The notes beneath the pieces are model-generated. The model was not told the origin of the DNA. It saw only the letters and a program-made list of their open reading frames with translations, and did no database searches. Below, one piece after another: positions 1-7,968 of a stretch of DNA of 64,000 nt. Origin of the DNA: Corynebacterium uterequi. Its GTDB lineage: Bacteria > Actinomycetota > Actinomycetes > Mycobacteriales > Mycobacteriaceae. The stretch covers positions 2,294,001-2,358,000 of the forward strand of contig NZ_CP011546.1 in the NCBI RefSeq assembly GCF_001021065.1, in the 5' to 3' direction. Made by a program: the position numbers and the translations under genes. How positions within the stretch are numbered: the stretch's first letter is position 1; each line of letters starts with the position of its first letter.

Positions 1-1
1 C

Positions 2-472
2 CTGACGCTTCGCCGCTGGGAGGCCAGCGACGCCCCCGCTCTCTACCGGCTGGCGAGCGATCCCCTCGTCACGCGGTGGCTGACCTGGCCAACGCACACC
101 AGCGTCGAAGACAGCGCCTACGCCCTCGAGCACGCCCTCACCGGCCCCGAGGCCTACGCGGTGGTGTGGCAAGACCAGCTCATAGGCTCCATCGAGCTCA
201 AACTCGGCAATCCCATTCCGGAGCTGGGCTATTGGCTGGGCCGGGAGTTCTGGGGTCGCGGCTTCGCCACCGAGGCCGGCCACGCCTTGTGCGAGCGCGC
301 ATTCACCGAGCTGGGCTACCCCGAGCTGCTGGGCAGGTATTTCGAGGGCAATGACGCCTCGAAAAACGTGTTGACCAAGCTGGGCTTCGTGGCGACGGGA
401 GTCTCCGCGCCCTACGAGCTGCCCGACCGGGGTGAGGTCCGCACGATCCACGAGATGCTGCTTCGCCCCTAG
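2..472 (+). CDS. GNAT-family N-acetyltransferase (5' end outside window)
   Basis: The reading frame is open from base 2, so the N-terminus lies before the window. The visible 156 residues look like a RimJ/RimL-type GNAT domain: the opening [10 protein letters not shown] matches the usual start of these proteins, the middle [18 protein letters not shown] is the acetyl-CoA-binding motif A of ribosomal-protein and small-molecule acetyltransferases, and [13 protein letters not shown] is the conserved motif B asparagine/serine helix. The family moves an acetyl group from acetyl-CoA to an amine. The substrate cannot be told from the sequence. The stop codon is at 470-472, and only about 90 bp separate it from the SulP gene. 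Confidence 0.85.
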   Translation: MTLRRWEASDAPALYRLASDPLVTRWLTWPTHTSVEDSAYALEHALTGPEAYAVVWQDQLIGSIELKLGNPIPELGYWLGREFWGRGFATEAGHALCERAFTELGYPELLGRYFEGNDASKNVLTKLGFVATGVSAPYELPDRGEVRTIHEMLLRP

Positions 473-562
473 CTCGCACGGCCTCGCTTTTCCTCTTCTG
501 GTGCGCCGTGGCTTATCGTTTCTCTTTCCACAACTGCTAAACGATGAATCCCAAGGAGCGCC

Positions 563-2140
563 ATGGCAGCATCCGTGCGTCCCCTGTCGGGGCCGAAGTA
601 CGACGATGACATGCGCCCCGACGAGCGCAATTCTCGCGACCGCCTGGGCTCGGATGCCCACAACGGCGTCGTGGCGTCCTTCCGCCAGGCGTGTGCGTCG
701 CCGAAGCGTCTGCGCATGGAGGTGCTCGGCGGCCTCGTCGTCGCGCTCGCTCTTATTCCCGAGGCGATTTCCTTTTCCATCTTGGCCGGCGTCGATCCGT
801 CGGTGGGGCTGTTCACCTCGGTGATTATGGCCATCGTCATCGCGTTCACGGGCGGGCGCCCGGCGATGATTAGCGCCGCCACGGGCGCCGTCGCGCTCGT
901 CGTGGCACCCGTGGCCCGCGATTATGGCCTCGACTATCTCGTGGCCACGGTGCTGCTCGGCGGGGCGATGCAGATCGTGCTGGCGATCGTCGGCGTGGCC
1001 AAGCTCATGCGGTTCGTCCCGCGCTCGGTGATGATCGGCTTCGTCAACGCCCTCGGTGTCATGCTGTTCACCGCGCAGCTGCCGCACCTCATCGGCGTGC
1101 CGTGGCTGGTCTATCCCCTGTTCGCGCTGGGGTTGGCGATCATGATCGTCGGCCCGAAGCTCACGAAGGCGATCCCCGCGCCGCTCATCACGATTGTCCT
1201 TCTCAGCGCCCTCACCATGGCCGCTGGCCTGCGGATCCCCACCGTCGCCGATATGGGCGCCTTGCCGACGTCGCTGCCGTCGCTGTTTGTCCCCGACGTG
1301 CCACTGACTATGGAGACGCTCACGATCATCGCCCCATACTCCCTGGCGCTGGCGATCGTCGGGCTCATGGAGTCGCTCATGACGGCCAAGCTCGTCGACG
1401 GCCTCACCGACCAGCACTCGGACAAGACCCGCGAGAGCTGGGGCCAGGGCGTGGCGAATATCGCCTCCGGGCTGTTCGGCGGCATGGGTGGCTGCGCCAT
1501 GATCGGCCAGACGATGATTAACACCCGCGAGTCCGGCGCCAGGACCCGCCTGTCTACCCTGCTGGCTGGTGTGTTCCTGCTCGGGCTGTTGCTGCTGCTC
1601 GGGGACCTGGTGGGCCAGATCCCCATGGCGGCGCTGGCGGCGATTATGGTGATGGTCGCCTACGGCACCGTCAACTGGCACTCGGTTCACCCGCGAACCT
1701 TGAAGCTCATGCCGCTGAGTGAGACGATCGTCATGGCGGTGACGGTGGTCGCCACGCTCGCCACCCACAACCTGGCGGTCGGGGTGGTGCTCGGCGTGGT
1801 GGCGGCGATGATTAGCTTCGCCCGGCGCGTGGCCCACATCGTCACGGTGGAGAAGGTCGAGGAACTCGGCGCCGACGACGACACCCGCACCTACCGCGTG
1901 CGGGGCCAGCTGTTCTTCGCGTCGTCGAATGACCTGGTCTATAGCTTCGACTACACCGACCCCGCCCCGCGCATCCGCATCGACATGTCGCAGGCGGAGG
2001 TGTGGGACGCCTCCACGGTGGCGACGCTGGACTCGATCACGCAGAAGTTCCGCAACCACGGCAAGGAGGTGGCCATCGTGGGGCTCACCGGGCCTAGCCG
2101 CGACCGCCTGGAGCTGCTCACCGGCCAGTTGGAGGGCTAA
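563..2140 (+). CDS. SulP-family anion permease with STAS domain
   Basis: A 525-residue integral membrane protein. Residues about 55-420 hold the hydrophobic segments of a SulP/SLC26 transporter, beginning with [21 protein letters not shown], the family signature of the first helices. The C-terminal 95 residues form a STAS domain (predicted beta strand [20 protein letters not shown]). SulP proteins carry sulfate, bicarbonate or dicarboxylates; the substrate is not visible here. An AAGGAG ribosome site ends six bases before the ATG, which fixes the start. The first 45 residues are polar and probably cytoplasmic. The gene stands alone between the acetyltransferase and a convergent YbaK gene. Confidence 0.9.
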   Translation: MAASVRPLSGPKYDDDMRPDERNSRDRLGSDAHNGVVASFRQACASPKRLRMEVLGGLVVALALIPEAISFSILAGVDPSVGLFTSVIMAIVIAFTGGRPAMISAATGAVALVVAPVARDYGLDYLVATVLLGGAMQIVLAIVGVAKLMRFVPRSVMIGFVNALGVMLFTAQLPHLIGVPWLVYPLFALGLAIMIVGPKLTKAIPAPLITIVLLSALTMAAGLRIPTVADMGALPTSLPSLFVPDVPLTMETLTIIAPYSLALAIVGLMESLMTAKLVDGLTDQHSDKTRESWGQGVANIASGLFGGMGGCAMIGQTMINTRESGARTRLSTLLAGVFLLGLLLLLGDLVGQIPMAALAAIMVMVAYGTVNWHSVHPRTLKLMPLSETIVMAVTVVATLATHNLAVGVVLGVVAAMISFARRVAHIVTVEKVEELGADDDTRTYRVRGQLFFASSNDLVYSFDYTDPAPRIRIDMSQAEVWDASTVATLDSITQKFRNHGKEVAIVGLTGPSRDRLELLTGQLEG

Positions 2141-2416
2141 GACCGCAGATCCGGCCGGAGGGGACTCGGCTCGGGGGCGGCGAGGACGGCGCGCGCCCGC
2201 GGGGGCGTCGGCGGCAGGTACGCTCGGCACACTTCCCCGAGCTTCGCTCGACGGGTGAGCCCGCTGCCGTCGGCGGGCGTCCATACCTTTTCCGCGTATC
2301 GCGGCACCCAAGCATGCACAGATAACTCCTATCTGATCGCCACGGGCCAGCCCAGCAACGGATCAGCGTTATCCATCCCTCGCACGAGCCCGGCTGAGGC
2401 AGGACCCGTAGCGCCG

Positions 2417-2926
2417 TTAGGGGTGCAGCGCGATGTCGGCGAAACGCGCCCGGGTGGCCGCAGCCAGATCCTTCGGCGCGAGGATGATCTGCTCGCCGAT
2501 CTCCCCGGCGGAGACATAGATCTCCCCCTGTTCTTCGGCGGCGGTGTCGATGACTGTGGGGAAGGCCTTCTTCATCCCGATCGGGGAACACCCGCCCCGC
2601 ACGTAGCCGGTGAGCGCCTTAAGCTCCCGCCAGTTGAACATGTGCACGCTCTTGGCGCCGAAGTGGGCGGCCACCTTCTTGAGGTCCAGTTCGTGATCGG
2701 TTCCGACGACGGCGACATAATGATCCCCCGCTTTGGACTCCACGACGATCGTCTTGAACAGCACCGCCGCGTCCACCCCGAGCGAGGCGGCGATGTGCTG
2801 GCCGATGCCCTTATCCGCGTGGTTCTCCGCGGACTCGGGCGGAGTGTAGGTGCCGGTGCGGTAGCTCAGCCCCAGCTGATCCAGCTTGCGCATCGCGTTG
2901 GTCTTGTGGATCTTCTTCTTGGCCAT
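2417..2926 (-). CDS. ybaK: YbaK/EbsC-type Cys-tRNA(Pro) deacylase
   Basis: A 169-residue protein with the whole YbaK domain: N-terminal TNAMRKLDQLGLSYR, the central VDAAVLFKTIVVESKAGDHYVAVVG core and the motif LTGYVRGGCSPIGMKKAFPT, which lines the active site in this family. YbaK hydrolyses cysteinyl-tRNA(Pro) formed by mischarging of prolyl-tRNA synthetase and works in the cytoplasm. Length and motifs are standard. The ATG at 2926 has no clear ribosome site, and a TAGAAT-like -10 lies close upstream, so the mRNA may be leaderless. The preceding MFS gene ends 34 bp away on the same strand. Confidence 0.88.
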   Translation of the reverse strand: MAKKKIHKTNAMRKLDQLGLSYRTGTYTPPESAENHADKGIGQHIAASLGVDAAVLFKTIVVESKAGDHYVAVVGTDHELDLKKVAAHFGAKSVHMFNWRELKALTGYVRGGCSPIGMKKAFPTVIDTAAEEQGEIYVSAGEIGEQIILAPKDLAAATRARFADIALHP

Positions 2927-2960
2927 GGGCGGATATTCTACGCCGACGGCCTGCGGGGAT

Positions 2961-4190
2961 TTACCCCCGCAGCGTGGGGTGGACGAAGGTGTACGCGCAG
3001 ATCAGCGCCACCACGGTTGCCGAGACGACGAAGGGAACCACCGGGTTCCACCCGTAGAGCAGGGTGGACAGTACCGGTGCAACGGCGTAGGCCAGGCCGT
3101 TGTTGGCGTTAATGACGCCAGCCACCGATCCTTGCTCGTCCTCGGCCATGCGCAGCGTCGGGCCCGTGTTGTACCCGGGGATCGCCAGCCCCATCCCCAG
3201 CCCCAGCAGAACGCAGCCGATCGCGAACAACACGTGGGAGCTACTGGGCCACAGGAAACCAATGCTCACCAGCAGCAGGAGCATGCCGACGCGAAACAGC
3301 CGCGCAGCGCTCCACCCGGTTTTCGGCGCGACGACGGCCTGGCCGACGATCATCGTCACACCCATCACCGTGAGATAGATAGCAGACACCCCGGCGGTGG
3401 CCTCGCCGTCGAGGCCGAAGCGATCCTGGATAGTAAACCCAAAGATGGTGGCCAGGGAGGAAAAGACGACGAACATGAGCAGCCCACCCACCAGCCAAGG
3501 CAGGATCCTCGGGTCGGTGAAGCTAATGCGTTTCGGCTTCTCGATGAGCTGAGTGCCCGCCTGGGGTCGGAACTTCACCACCAGGACGACGATGCTCACC
3601 AGCATGACGATCGGCATGACCACCAGCGGCATGAGCAGCCCGCCGACGGCGGCGAGCACCCCGCCGACGATGCCGCCAATAATCGACGCCATACCCTGAG
3701 CCGCGCCGATCATCCCCAGCGCCTTGACGCGCCCGGTCTCCGAGGCGGTGTGCGTCACCAGGTGCGCCTGCGCGGTAGGAGCGACGGCGGAGATCCCCGA
3801 GCCATAGAGCACGCCGCGGGTGAGCATGACTCCCAGGACTAGGCCGACGCCGGCCAGCGCGCCCGTCATCCCCAGATTCGCGATGATCCCAAAAGTGGCC
3901 AGCGCCGTGGTGGCCAGGGCCATACCGGTGACCAGCACCCGCTTGACCCCGAGGCGCTGCGAGGTTCGACCCCAGTACGCGCTGAAGACGGTGACGAGGA
4001 TCGCGGCGAGGGAGATCGTCGCCCCGATGTGCCATTCTTCGAGGCCCATCTCCCTAGATAGCGGCGCAATGATGGGGTTGAGCAGCATTTGGCCCAGGTA
4101 GGCCAGAAACACGACGACGGTGACGAGGCCGGCTTGGGCCGACTCTGGGATGGCCGGCGCCTTATCGGCGGCGGAAGGGTTGGCTGTCAT
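2961..4190 (-). CDS. MFS transporter, probable efflux pump
   Basis: A membrane protein with twelve hydrophobic segments and the MFS motif A region (YWGRTSQRLGVKRVLV) between segments 2 and 3. Two starts are possible: GTG at 4199 or ATG at 4190. I prefer ATG at 4190 because a GAGG sequence sits a few bases upstream; the GTG would add only three residues. It is divergent from the TetR-type gene, and the 88-bp gap carries two palindromes, so it is very likely repressed by that regulator and induced by a substrate of the pump. No substrate can be named; drug or metabolite efflux is the usual role of such a pair. Confidence 0.88.
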   Translation of the reverse strand: MTANPSAADKAPAIPESAQAGLVTVVVFLAYLGQMLLNPIIAPLSREMGLEEWHIGATISLAAILVTVFSAYWGRTSQRLGVKRVLVTGMALATTALATFGIIANLGMTGALAGVGLVLGVMLTRGVLYGSGISAVAPTAQAHLVTHTASETGRVKALGMIGAAQGMASIIGGIVGGVLAAVGGLLMPLVVMPIVMLVSIVVLVVKFRPQAGTQLIEKPKRISFTDPRILPWLVGGLLMFVVFSSLATIFGFTIQDRFGLDGEATAGVSAIYLTVMGVTMIVGQAVVAPKTGWSAARLFRVGMLLLLVSIGFLWPSSSHVLFAIGCVLLGLGMGLAIPGYNTGPTLRMAEDEQGSVAGVINANNGLAYAVAPVLSTLLYGWNPVVPFVVSATVVALICAYTFVHPTLRG

Positions 4191-4205
4191 GAGCCTCACG
4201 CTTTC

Positions 4206-4220
4206 TAGAACATGATTCTA
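4206..4220. promoter_or_regulatory. TetR operator copy 1
   Basis: TAGAAC-ATG-ATTCTA, an inverted repeat with six-base arms and one mismatch. It lies between the divergent MFS and TetR genes and matches the second copy 27 bp away, which makes it a probable binding site of the adjacent regulator. Confidence 0.7.
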
Positions 4221-4232
4221 CTGCCGGCATTG

Positions 4233-4247
4233 TAGAACGCCGTTCTA
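4233..4247. promoter_or_regulatory. TetR operator copy 2
   Basis: TAGAAC-GCC-GTTCTA, a perfect inverted repeat with six-base arms and a three-base centre, 31 bp before the TetR start codon. Same half-site as copy 1. Confidence 0.75.
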
Positions 4248-4278
4248 GACGGGGTCAAGGATTAGGTACGGTAGACGC

Positions 4279-5016
4279 ATGGGAGCATCCTCGACGGGCC
4301 GCAGGGCCGGACTAACCCACCAGCTGATCCTCGACGAGGCCGTCTACCTGTCGGAACACCAGGGAGTCGACGGCTGGACCATGCGCGACATCGCCGACCG
4401 ACTCGGCGTGGTCCCCTCCGTGCTCTACCACTACTTTCCCAACAAAGACGCCCTCTGCGACGCCGTCGTCGACCACGTCTGCGCCGATATCCCCCTGCCC
4501 GACGAGCACCTTCAGTGGAAGGATTGGTTCACCGCCCTAGCCCACTCCCTGCGTCCGGTGCTGCTGCGCTACCACGGGATCACCGACCGCTTCGCCCGCG
4601 GGAAGTTCACGCCACGCCTCCTGCCCGCTCTCGACGCTGCCTTTCGCCAACTCGACGGCGCCGGCTTCGGCGACAAGTCCGCCCTCGCCTACTCCATCAT
4701 CACGAACACGGTCATCCACACCATCGGCGCCCGCAATCTGCGATCCGTCCACCAGCCCGGACAGCGACACGACCTCACCACCATGCTCGAACGCTTCGAG
4801 CCACTAGCGGACACATCCCCCGGCTTGCGCGCACTGGTCGATCTGTACCTCGGGCCACTGGCCACCCCGGAGCTGGAGGATAGGCTCTCCGCGGAATACT
4901 TCAACCTCGTCATCGCCGCGATGCTCGACGGCATCGAGCACGTACTCCTGCCCCAGGCGAAGCCGCTTCCCCCGGGAGCTTCGGCTCCGGGAAGCGCTCA
5001 CCGCGACACCAAGTAG
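4279..5016 (+). CDS. TetR-family transcriptional regulator
   Basis: 245 residues. The N-terminal DNA-binding domain is clear: LTHQLILDEAVYL, then the helix-turn-helix TMRDIADRLGVVPSVLYHYF followed by NKDALCDAVVDHV. The C-terminal half is a TetR_C-type ligand domain of ordinary length. It is divergent from the MFS pump gene and almost certainly binds the two TAGAAC-N3-GTTCTA palindromes between them, repressing the pump and itself. The last codons run through a GC-rich hairpin (about 4973-5003), which may help termination. A possible small gene on the other strand overlaps its 3' end by 19 bp. Confidence 0.88.
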   Translation: MGASSTGRRAGLTHQLILDEAVYLSEHQGVDGWTMRDIADRLGVVPSVLYHYFPNKDALCDAVVDHVCADIPLPDEHLQWKDWFTALAHSLRPVLLRYHGITDRFARGKFTPRLLPALDAAFRQLDGAGFGDKSALAYSIITNTVIHTIGARNLRSVHQPGQRHDLTTMLERFEPLADTSPGLRALVDLYLGPLATPELEDRLSAEYFNLVIAAMLDGIEHVLLPQAKPLPPGASAPGSAHRDTK

Positions 5017-5201
5017 AGCGCCGCCCCACCTCCGGCGATGAGTTCCAGATTCCGGCCTTTCACAACACCGGCACTAACAATCGCCTGCCAAGAGGGCTGA
5101 TCCACTACACCCCCATGCACTACCCCGCCTTGAGATTTATTTTCTAAACCGTCCAATCTTCCGACGCAGCCAACTAGTATCAGAAAAAGAATCGGAACCA
5201 A
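4998..5201 (-). CDS. Possible small lipoprotein
   Basis: A 67-codon frame read from a TTG at 5201 that has GGAGGG five bases upstream (GTG codons at 5216 and 5213 are alternatives). The N-terminus VPILFLILVGC is a short hydrophobic stretch ending in a good lipobox (LVGC), and the C-terminus LELIAGGGAALYLVSR is a second hydrophobic segment. This would give a lipid-anchored envelope peptide. Against it: its start is only 48 bp from the start proposed for the divergent secreted-protein gene, leaving no room for two promoters unless they overlap coding sequence, and I know no family like it. It is listed as a candidate only. Confidence 0.35.
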   Translation of the reverse strand: MVPILFLILVGCVGRLDGLENKSQGGVVHGGVVDQPSWQAIVSAGVVKGRNLELIAGGGAALYLVSR

Positions 5202-5249
5202 GCAACCCTCCACCACTCCTAACCCTAACTTCTTCCGAAGGAGAATAAG

Positions 5250-6059
5250 ATTAACAGTCCGAGCAATCCCGAAAATAGACGTACTATTGGACTAGCAACA
5301 TGCATGGCGGTACTCATTTCAACATTTGCGCCAGCGACAGTCTCCGCAGCGGAAATAGCTTCAACAACAAGCACCTCCCCCTCCGGAGAAGAAGTTACTA
5401 TCGGATGGTCAATACCGGAAAGCACACCAACCAAGCAGCAATCCCGAGCGAGTTCCGAAGCCGCCCATAGATTCGAGACAAAAGAATCAGAAACAGGTCT
5501 CCAGACTCTAATAATGATCAACCAAAATACAGCCCCAAATACCTATCGATTCCCTCTCACTCTACCTCCAGGCTCGGAGATTGTTGAATTCTCAGAAGAC
5601 AGCGCTGAGAGCATGGGCATCTTCCTAGACGGTGATCTGATTGCAACTATTGCACACCCCTGGGCCCATGACTCAAACGGGCGACCGATACCCACCACGA
5701 TAGCAATCGAGGATGGTGCCCTCGTCCAGCATGTCGACCACAACGGGAGTACATCCTTCCCGATCACAGCAGATCCCCAAATTGACTGGGGCTGGGAGAA
5801 AACCACCATAAAACTCAGCAAGAAGGAAACTCAGGCCACTGGCGCCGCTGGAGGCGCGGGTGCTATCACAGCACTCCCTTGGATGGCAGCACTAGGCGTG
5901 ACAGGTCCGGCTGGAGCGGCCATTCTTGCGGCAGCCGCCAAGCCAGGATTCAACGCTATTCGCGCTCACCACAATAATAATTGCCTTGGAATTATCGTCA
6001 ATACAAACGTGGCAAGCAGTAACGGCGGAATTTCCACTTACGAATTCCGATGCTCATGA
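5250..6059 (+). CDS. Secreted actinobacterial protein, probable AUU start
   Basis: From the first ATG (5304) the protein would begin inside a signal peptide with no positive charges. The frame stays open upstream, and an AAGGAG site at 5238-5243 stands six bases before an ATT codon at 5250. Starting there gives 269 residues with a complete signal peptide: polar N-region ending NRR, hydrophobic core TIGLATCMAVLIS, cleavage after TVSA (about residue 33). The middle contains FPITADPQIDWGW, a motif I associate with exported actinobacterial proteins. The C-terminal domain is Ala/Gly-rich and hydrophobic (GAAGGAGAITALPWMAALGV and on), then a Cys-containing tail with a final Cys-Ser. Function unknown; pore-forming or bacteriocin-like action is a guess. 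Base composition is AT-rich compared with the neighbours. Confidence 0.7.
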   Translation: MNSPSNPENRRTIGLATCMAVLISTFAPATVSAAEIASTTSTSPSGEEVTIGWSIPESTPTKQQSRASSEAAHRFETKESETGLQTLIMINQNTAPNTYRFPLTLPPGSEIVEFSEDSAESMGIFLDGDLIATIAHPWAHDSNGRPIPTTIAIEDGALVQHVDHNGSTSFPITADPQIDWGWEKTTIKLSKKETQATGAAGGAGAITALPWMAALGVTGPAGAAILAAAAKPGFNAIRAHHNNNCLGIIVNTNVASSNGGISTYEFRCS

Positions 6060-6247
6060 ATTTCCCTGAGAACAAATGGTACCGCACCGATAGGCGAAAG
6101 ATCATAGCGGGCGTATGCGCAGGAGTTGCGGAAGTATACGGAGTTAGACCCGACACGGTAAGATTAGCCTACGTTGCCGCCTCTGCAGTCGGCATACCCA
6201 TGGTTGGAGCCTATCTCATACAGTGGATGATCTACCCCAAACGTTAG
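6050..6247 (+). CDS. PspC-domain small membrane protein
   Basis: About 65 residues. The sequence KWYRTDRRKIIAGVCAGVAE is the PspC signature (a short basic stretch, then GVCAGVAEYxG), followed by one strongly hydrophobic helix (LAYVAASAVGIPMVGAYLI) and a basic end. PspC-like proteins sit in the cytoplasmic membrane and take part in envelope-stress responses. The ATG at 6056 overlaps the stop of the secreted-protein gene as ATGA, so the two are translationally coupled; an ATG two codons earlier (6050) is also possible. The tight coupling suggests a joint role, for instance protection of the producer from the exported protein, but that is inference. Confidence 0.8.
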   Translation: MLMNFPENKWYRTDRRKIIAGVCAGVAEVYGVRPDTVRLAYVAASAVGIPMVGAYLIQWMIYPKR

Positions 6248-6381
6248 TCCTCCGACCAGCAACTTTCTCAAAGTCAGGCGACAACACTACGGTTTCCTTC
6301 GATAGCTTTCTTGAGAGATGAGATTCGCTACCCACGCCAGGAACTCAGCCCTTTCGTATCGGAGATCCACAGCTCTGGAAA

Positions 6382-7714
6382 TCAGTAAGCCGAACAGCTG
6401 TCACAGTTTGAGAAGGTAGCCCCGGATTCTGCTCTGAAGCCTGACTGTGGCAACGACGACTCCCCCTCGAGCAGCGTACGCAAAACAGGCCTCAGGGCCG
6501 TCTTCGTCTTACTCGTCGCTTCCGCGATGTCGCCGATCAAAAGCGGGGTAACCCGGTTCAGCACGGACTGGACAGGCAACTCGCTGTTGCTCCACCGCTC
6601 CGGCAGAGATAGAGTCTCGGATAACCCCGGCGTCGCAACGAGGCACTGCGCACCGAGGAGGCCAGCAAGTATTTCACTGTCGTCGTCACTATCAATCCCC
6701 AACGTACGATGCAATTCCTGCGGGAATACGAACCCTTTTCGCCGGGCTATGGCCAAGGCGGCGTCAGCGGCTTTCGACCTGGTATGCCCAACTTGTTCCA
6801 GCCAGTTCGCAGTCTCTGGATCGAGCAGTCCCATCCGCGGAAGCTCTACCGCGAAGGAGATGATCGCCGCGTTGAACTTTAGCTCCGGCAAACCTGCTTT
6901 ATCCGAGCCTTGCTTCCTCTTGATAATCACACCCCTTGATTCTCGCCCACGGCACCGCCCCCGCTACTCGACGGGGTAATGCTCAGGATCTTGCTGAGGA
7001 TCTTGTCCCGGGAAACACTTCTACCGTCGTCAATATTGTCGAGGGTTCGATCGCCCCACAGCTCGCCCGGGTTTGAGATCTCGATACGGTCGCTGTAGAC
7101 ATCCATTGCTACCTGGGTGCCTTGTCTTCGGAAGCTGTAGTTGCGATGCGCAACCGCATTGGTGATCGCCTCTCGTATGACCATCTCCGAGATTTTCGGT
7201 TGAGCCACCGTCACCGCTCCTTGCTCAACGTGGCGCACCTTGAGGCTTGCCATGGCTGCTTTCACGGCGGGTTCGACGGCGTCCGGTATCCGGCCGTCGC
7301 AGTGTGTGCGGTCGGAGAATCTCTCCTCGGTGTCCATGGACTTACGCACACCGGGGTGCACTGTGAAGTCAATGAGGGGCTGGGGAAAGAACTGCTGTGG
7401 GTAAGCGCCCAGAACGAGCATTCCAGCCAGGGTGACCTCGCTACTCCGGGTCAGGACGTTGAAGCGCGTGAGGATTTCCTCGGTGCTCACGCCATCCTGA
7501 GCGGCGCCGGCTTGAATCCGATCTTCTACTCCAGCCCGAGCAGGACGTAGCTACCATTCGTGTTGGCAAAAGCGGACACCGTGACCCACACACTCGCACT
7601 AAGTTTCGTGAGAACTGATTTGGCCTCAACTGTCGAGTCGTCGTCACCCTGCCGACGCAGGCGCGCCACCATGTCGGCAATCGGCTCGCTGCTGGACAGC
7701 CGGTCCCAATTCAC
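6382..7714 (-). pseudogene. Broken AlbA_2/AAA_4 (COG2865-type) ATP-binding regulator
   Basis: Three pieces of one gene lie in different frames. The N-terminal piece (7714-7526) has the AlbA_2 DNA-binding motif (STVEAKSV, then WVTVSAFANTNGSYVLLGLE) and ends in a stop. The frame then shifts, and about 90-100 codons expected after this motif appear to be missing. The middle piece (about 7547-6927) has LAGMLVLGAYPQQFFPQPL and the GHKL-ATPase motif REAITNAVAHRNYS, and ends after VGENQG. The C-terminal piece (6930-6382) continues in another frame with AGLPELKF and a winged-helix-like region. Intact relatives are about 450-550 residues. With an internal deletion and two frame changes this is not a working gene. 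The frameshifts could be sequencing errors; the deletion could not. Confidence 0.75.
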
Positions 7715-7716
7715 AG

Positions 7717-7790
7717 CAGTTCACTGAGACCCTCACTTCATAGAGTGAGGGCTCATTTTTAGTTAGTGAGAGCGCCAGACAGCTCAGTGA
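7717..7790. repeat. Nested inverted repeats upstream of the broken gene
   Basis: CCCTCACT (7730-7737) and AGTGAGGG (7744-7751) form an eight-base stem with a six-base loop, extended by TGAG/CTCA with one bulge. An outer pair, TTCACTGAG and CTCAGTGA, surrounds it. On the minus strand the motif CTCACT occurs several times before the pseudogene start. This looks like an operator or stem-loop of the former gene. Confidence 0.5.
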
Positions 7791-7800
7791 GTTCCTGACT

Positions 7801-7878
7801 GGATGGGGTGGCGTTTTGAAACTTTCACAATGACAGCCCGAACATCCACGTTGAGAGCTCAAACTTTCAACATGATGG
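7801..7878. repeat. Two degenerate copies of a dispersed GAAACTTT-AACATGATG repeat
   Basis: GGATGGGGTGGCGTTTTGAAACTTTCACAATGACAGCCC-like sequence at 7801-7839, and a second partial copy (CAAACTTTCAACATGATG) at 7859-7876. Both resemble the 57-bp direct repeats at 37.4 and 37.6 kb. They could be ends of a lost mobile element; the element itself is not present. Confidence 0.5.
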
Positions 7879-7968
7879 AACGACACATACAGCAAGGCCC
7901 CAAGCCCGCGCTAGACCCCGACCTCACGCGAGGCCAACCCGTCTCGCCGCCGGCCTACAGTAGTGCCC

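Noticed and set aside
2118..2591. 157-codon minus-strand frame between sulP and ybaK.
   Set aside because: It runs through the ybaK coding region in another frame and is Arg-rich without structure. The 276-bp gap itself shows only a short inverted repeat (CAGATA-ACTCC-TATCTG at 2319-2335).
7122..7550. 142-codon plus-strand frame across the broken AlbA_2 gene.
   Set aside because: It is the reverse complement of conserved ATPase coding sequence; the minus strand has the recognisable motifs.
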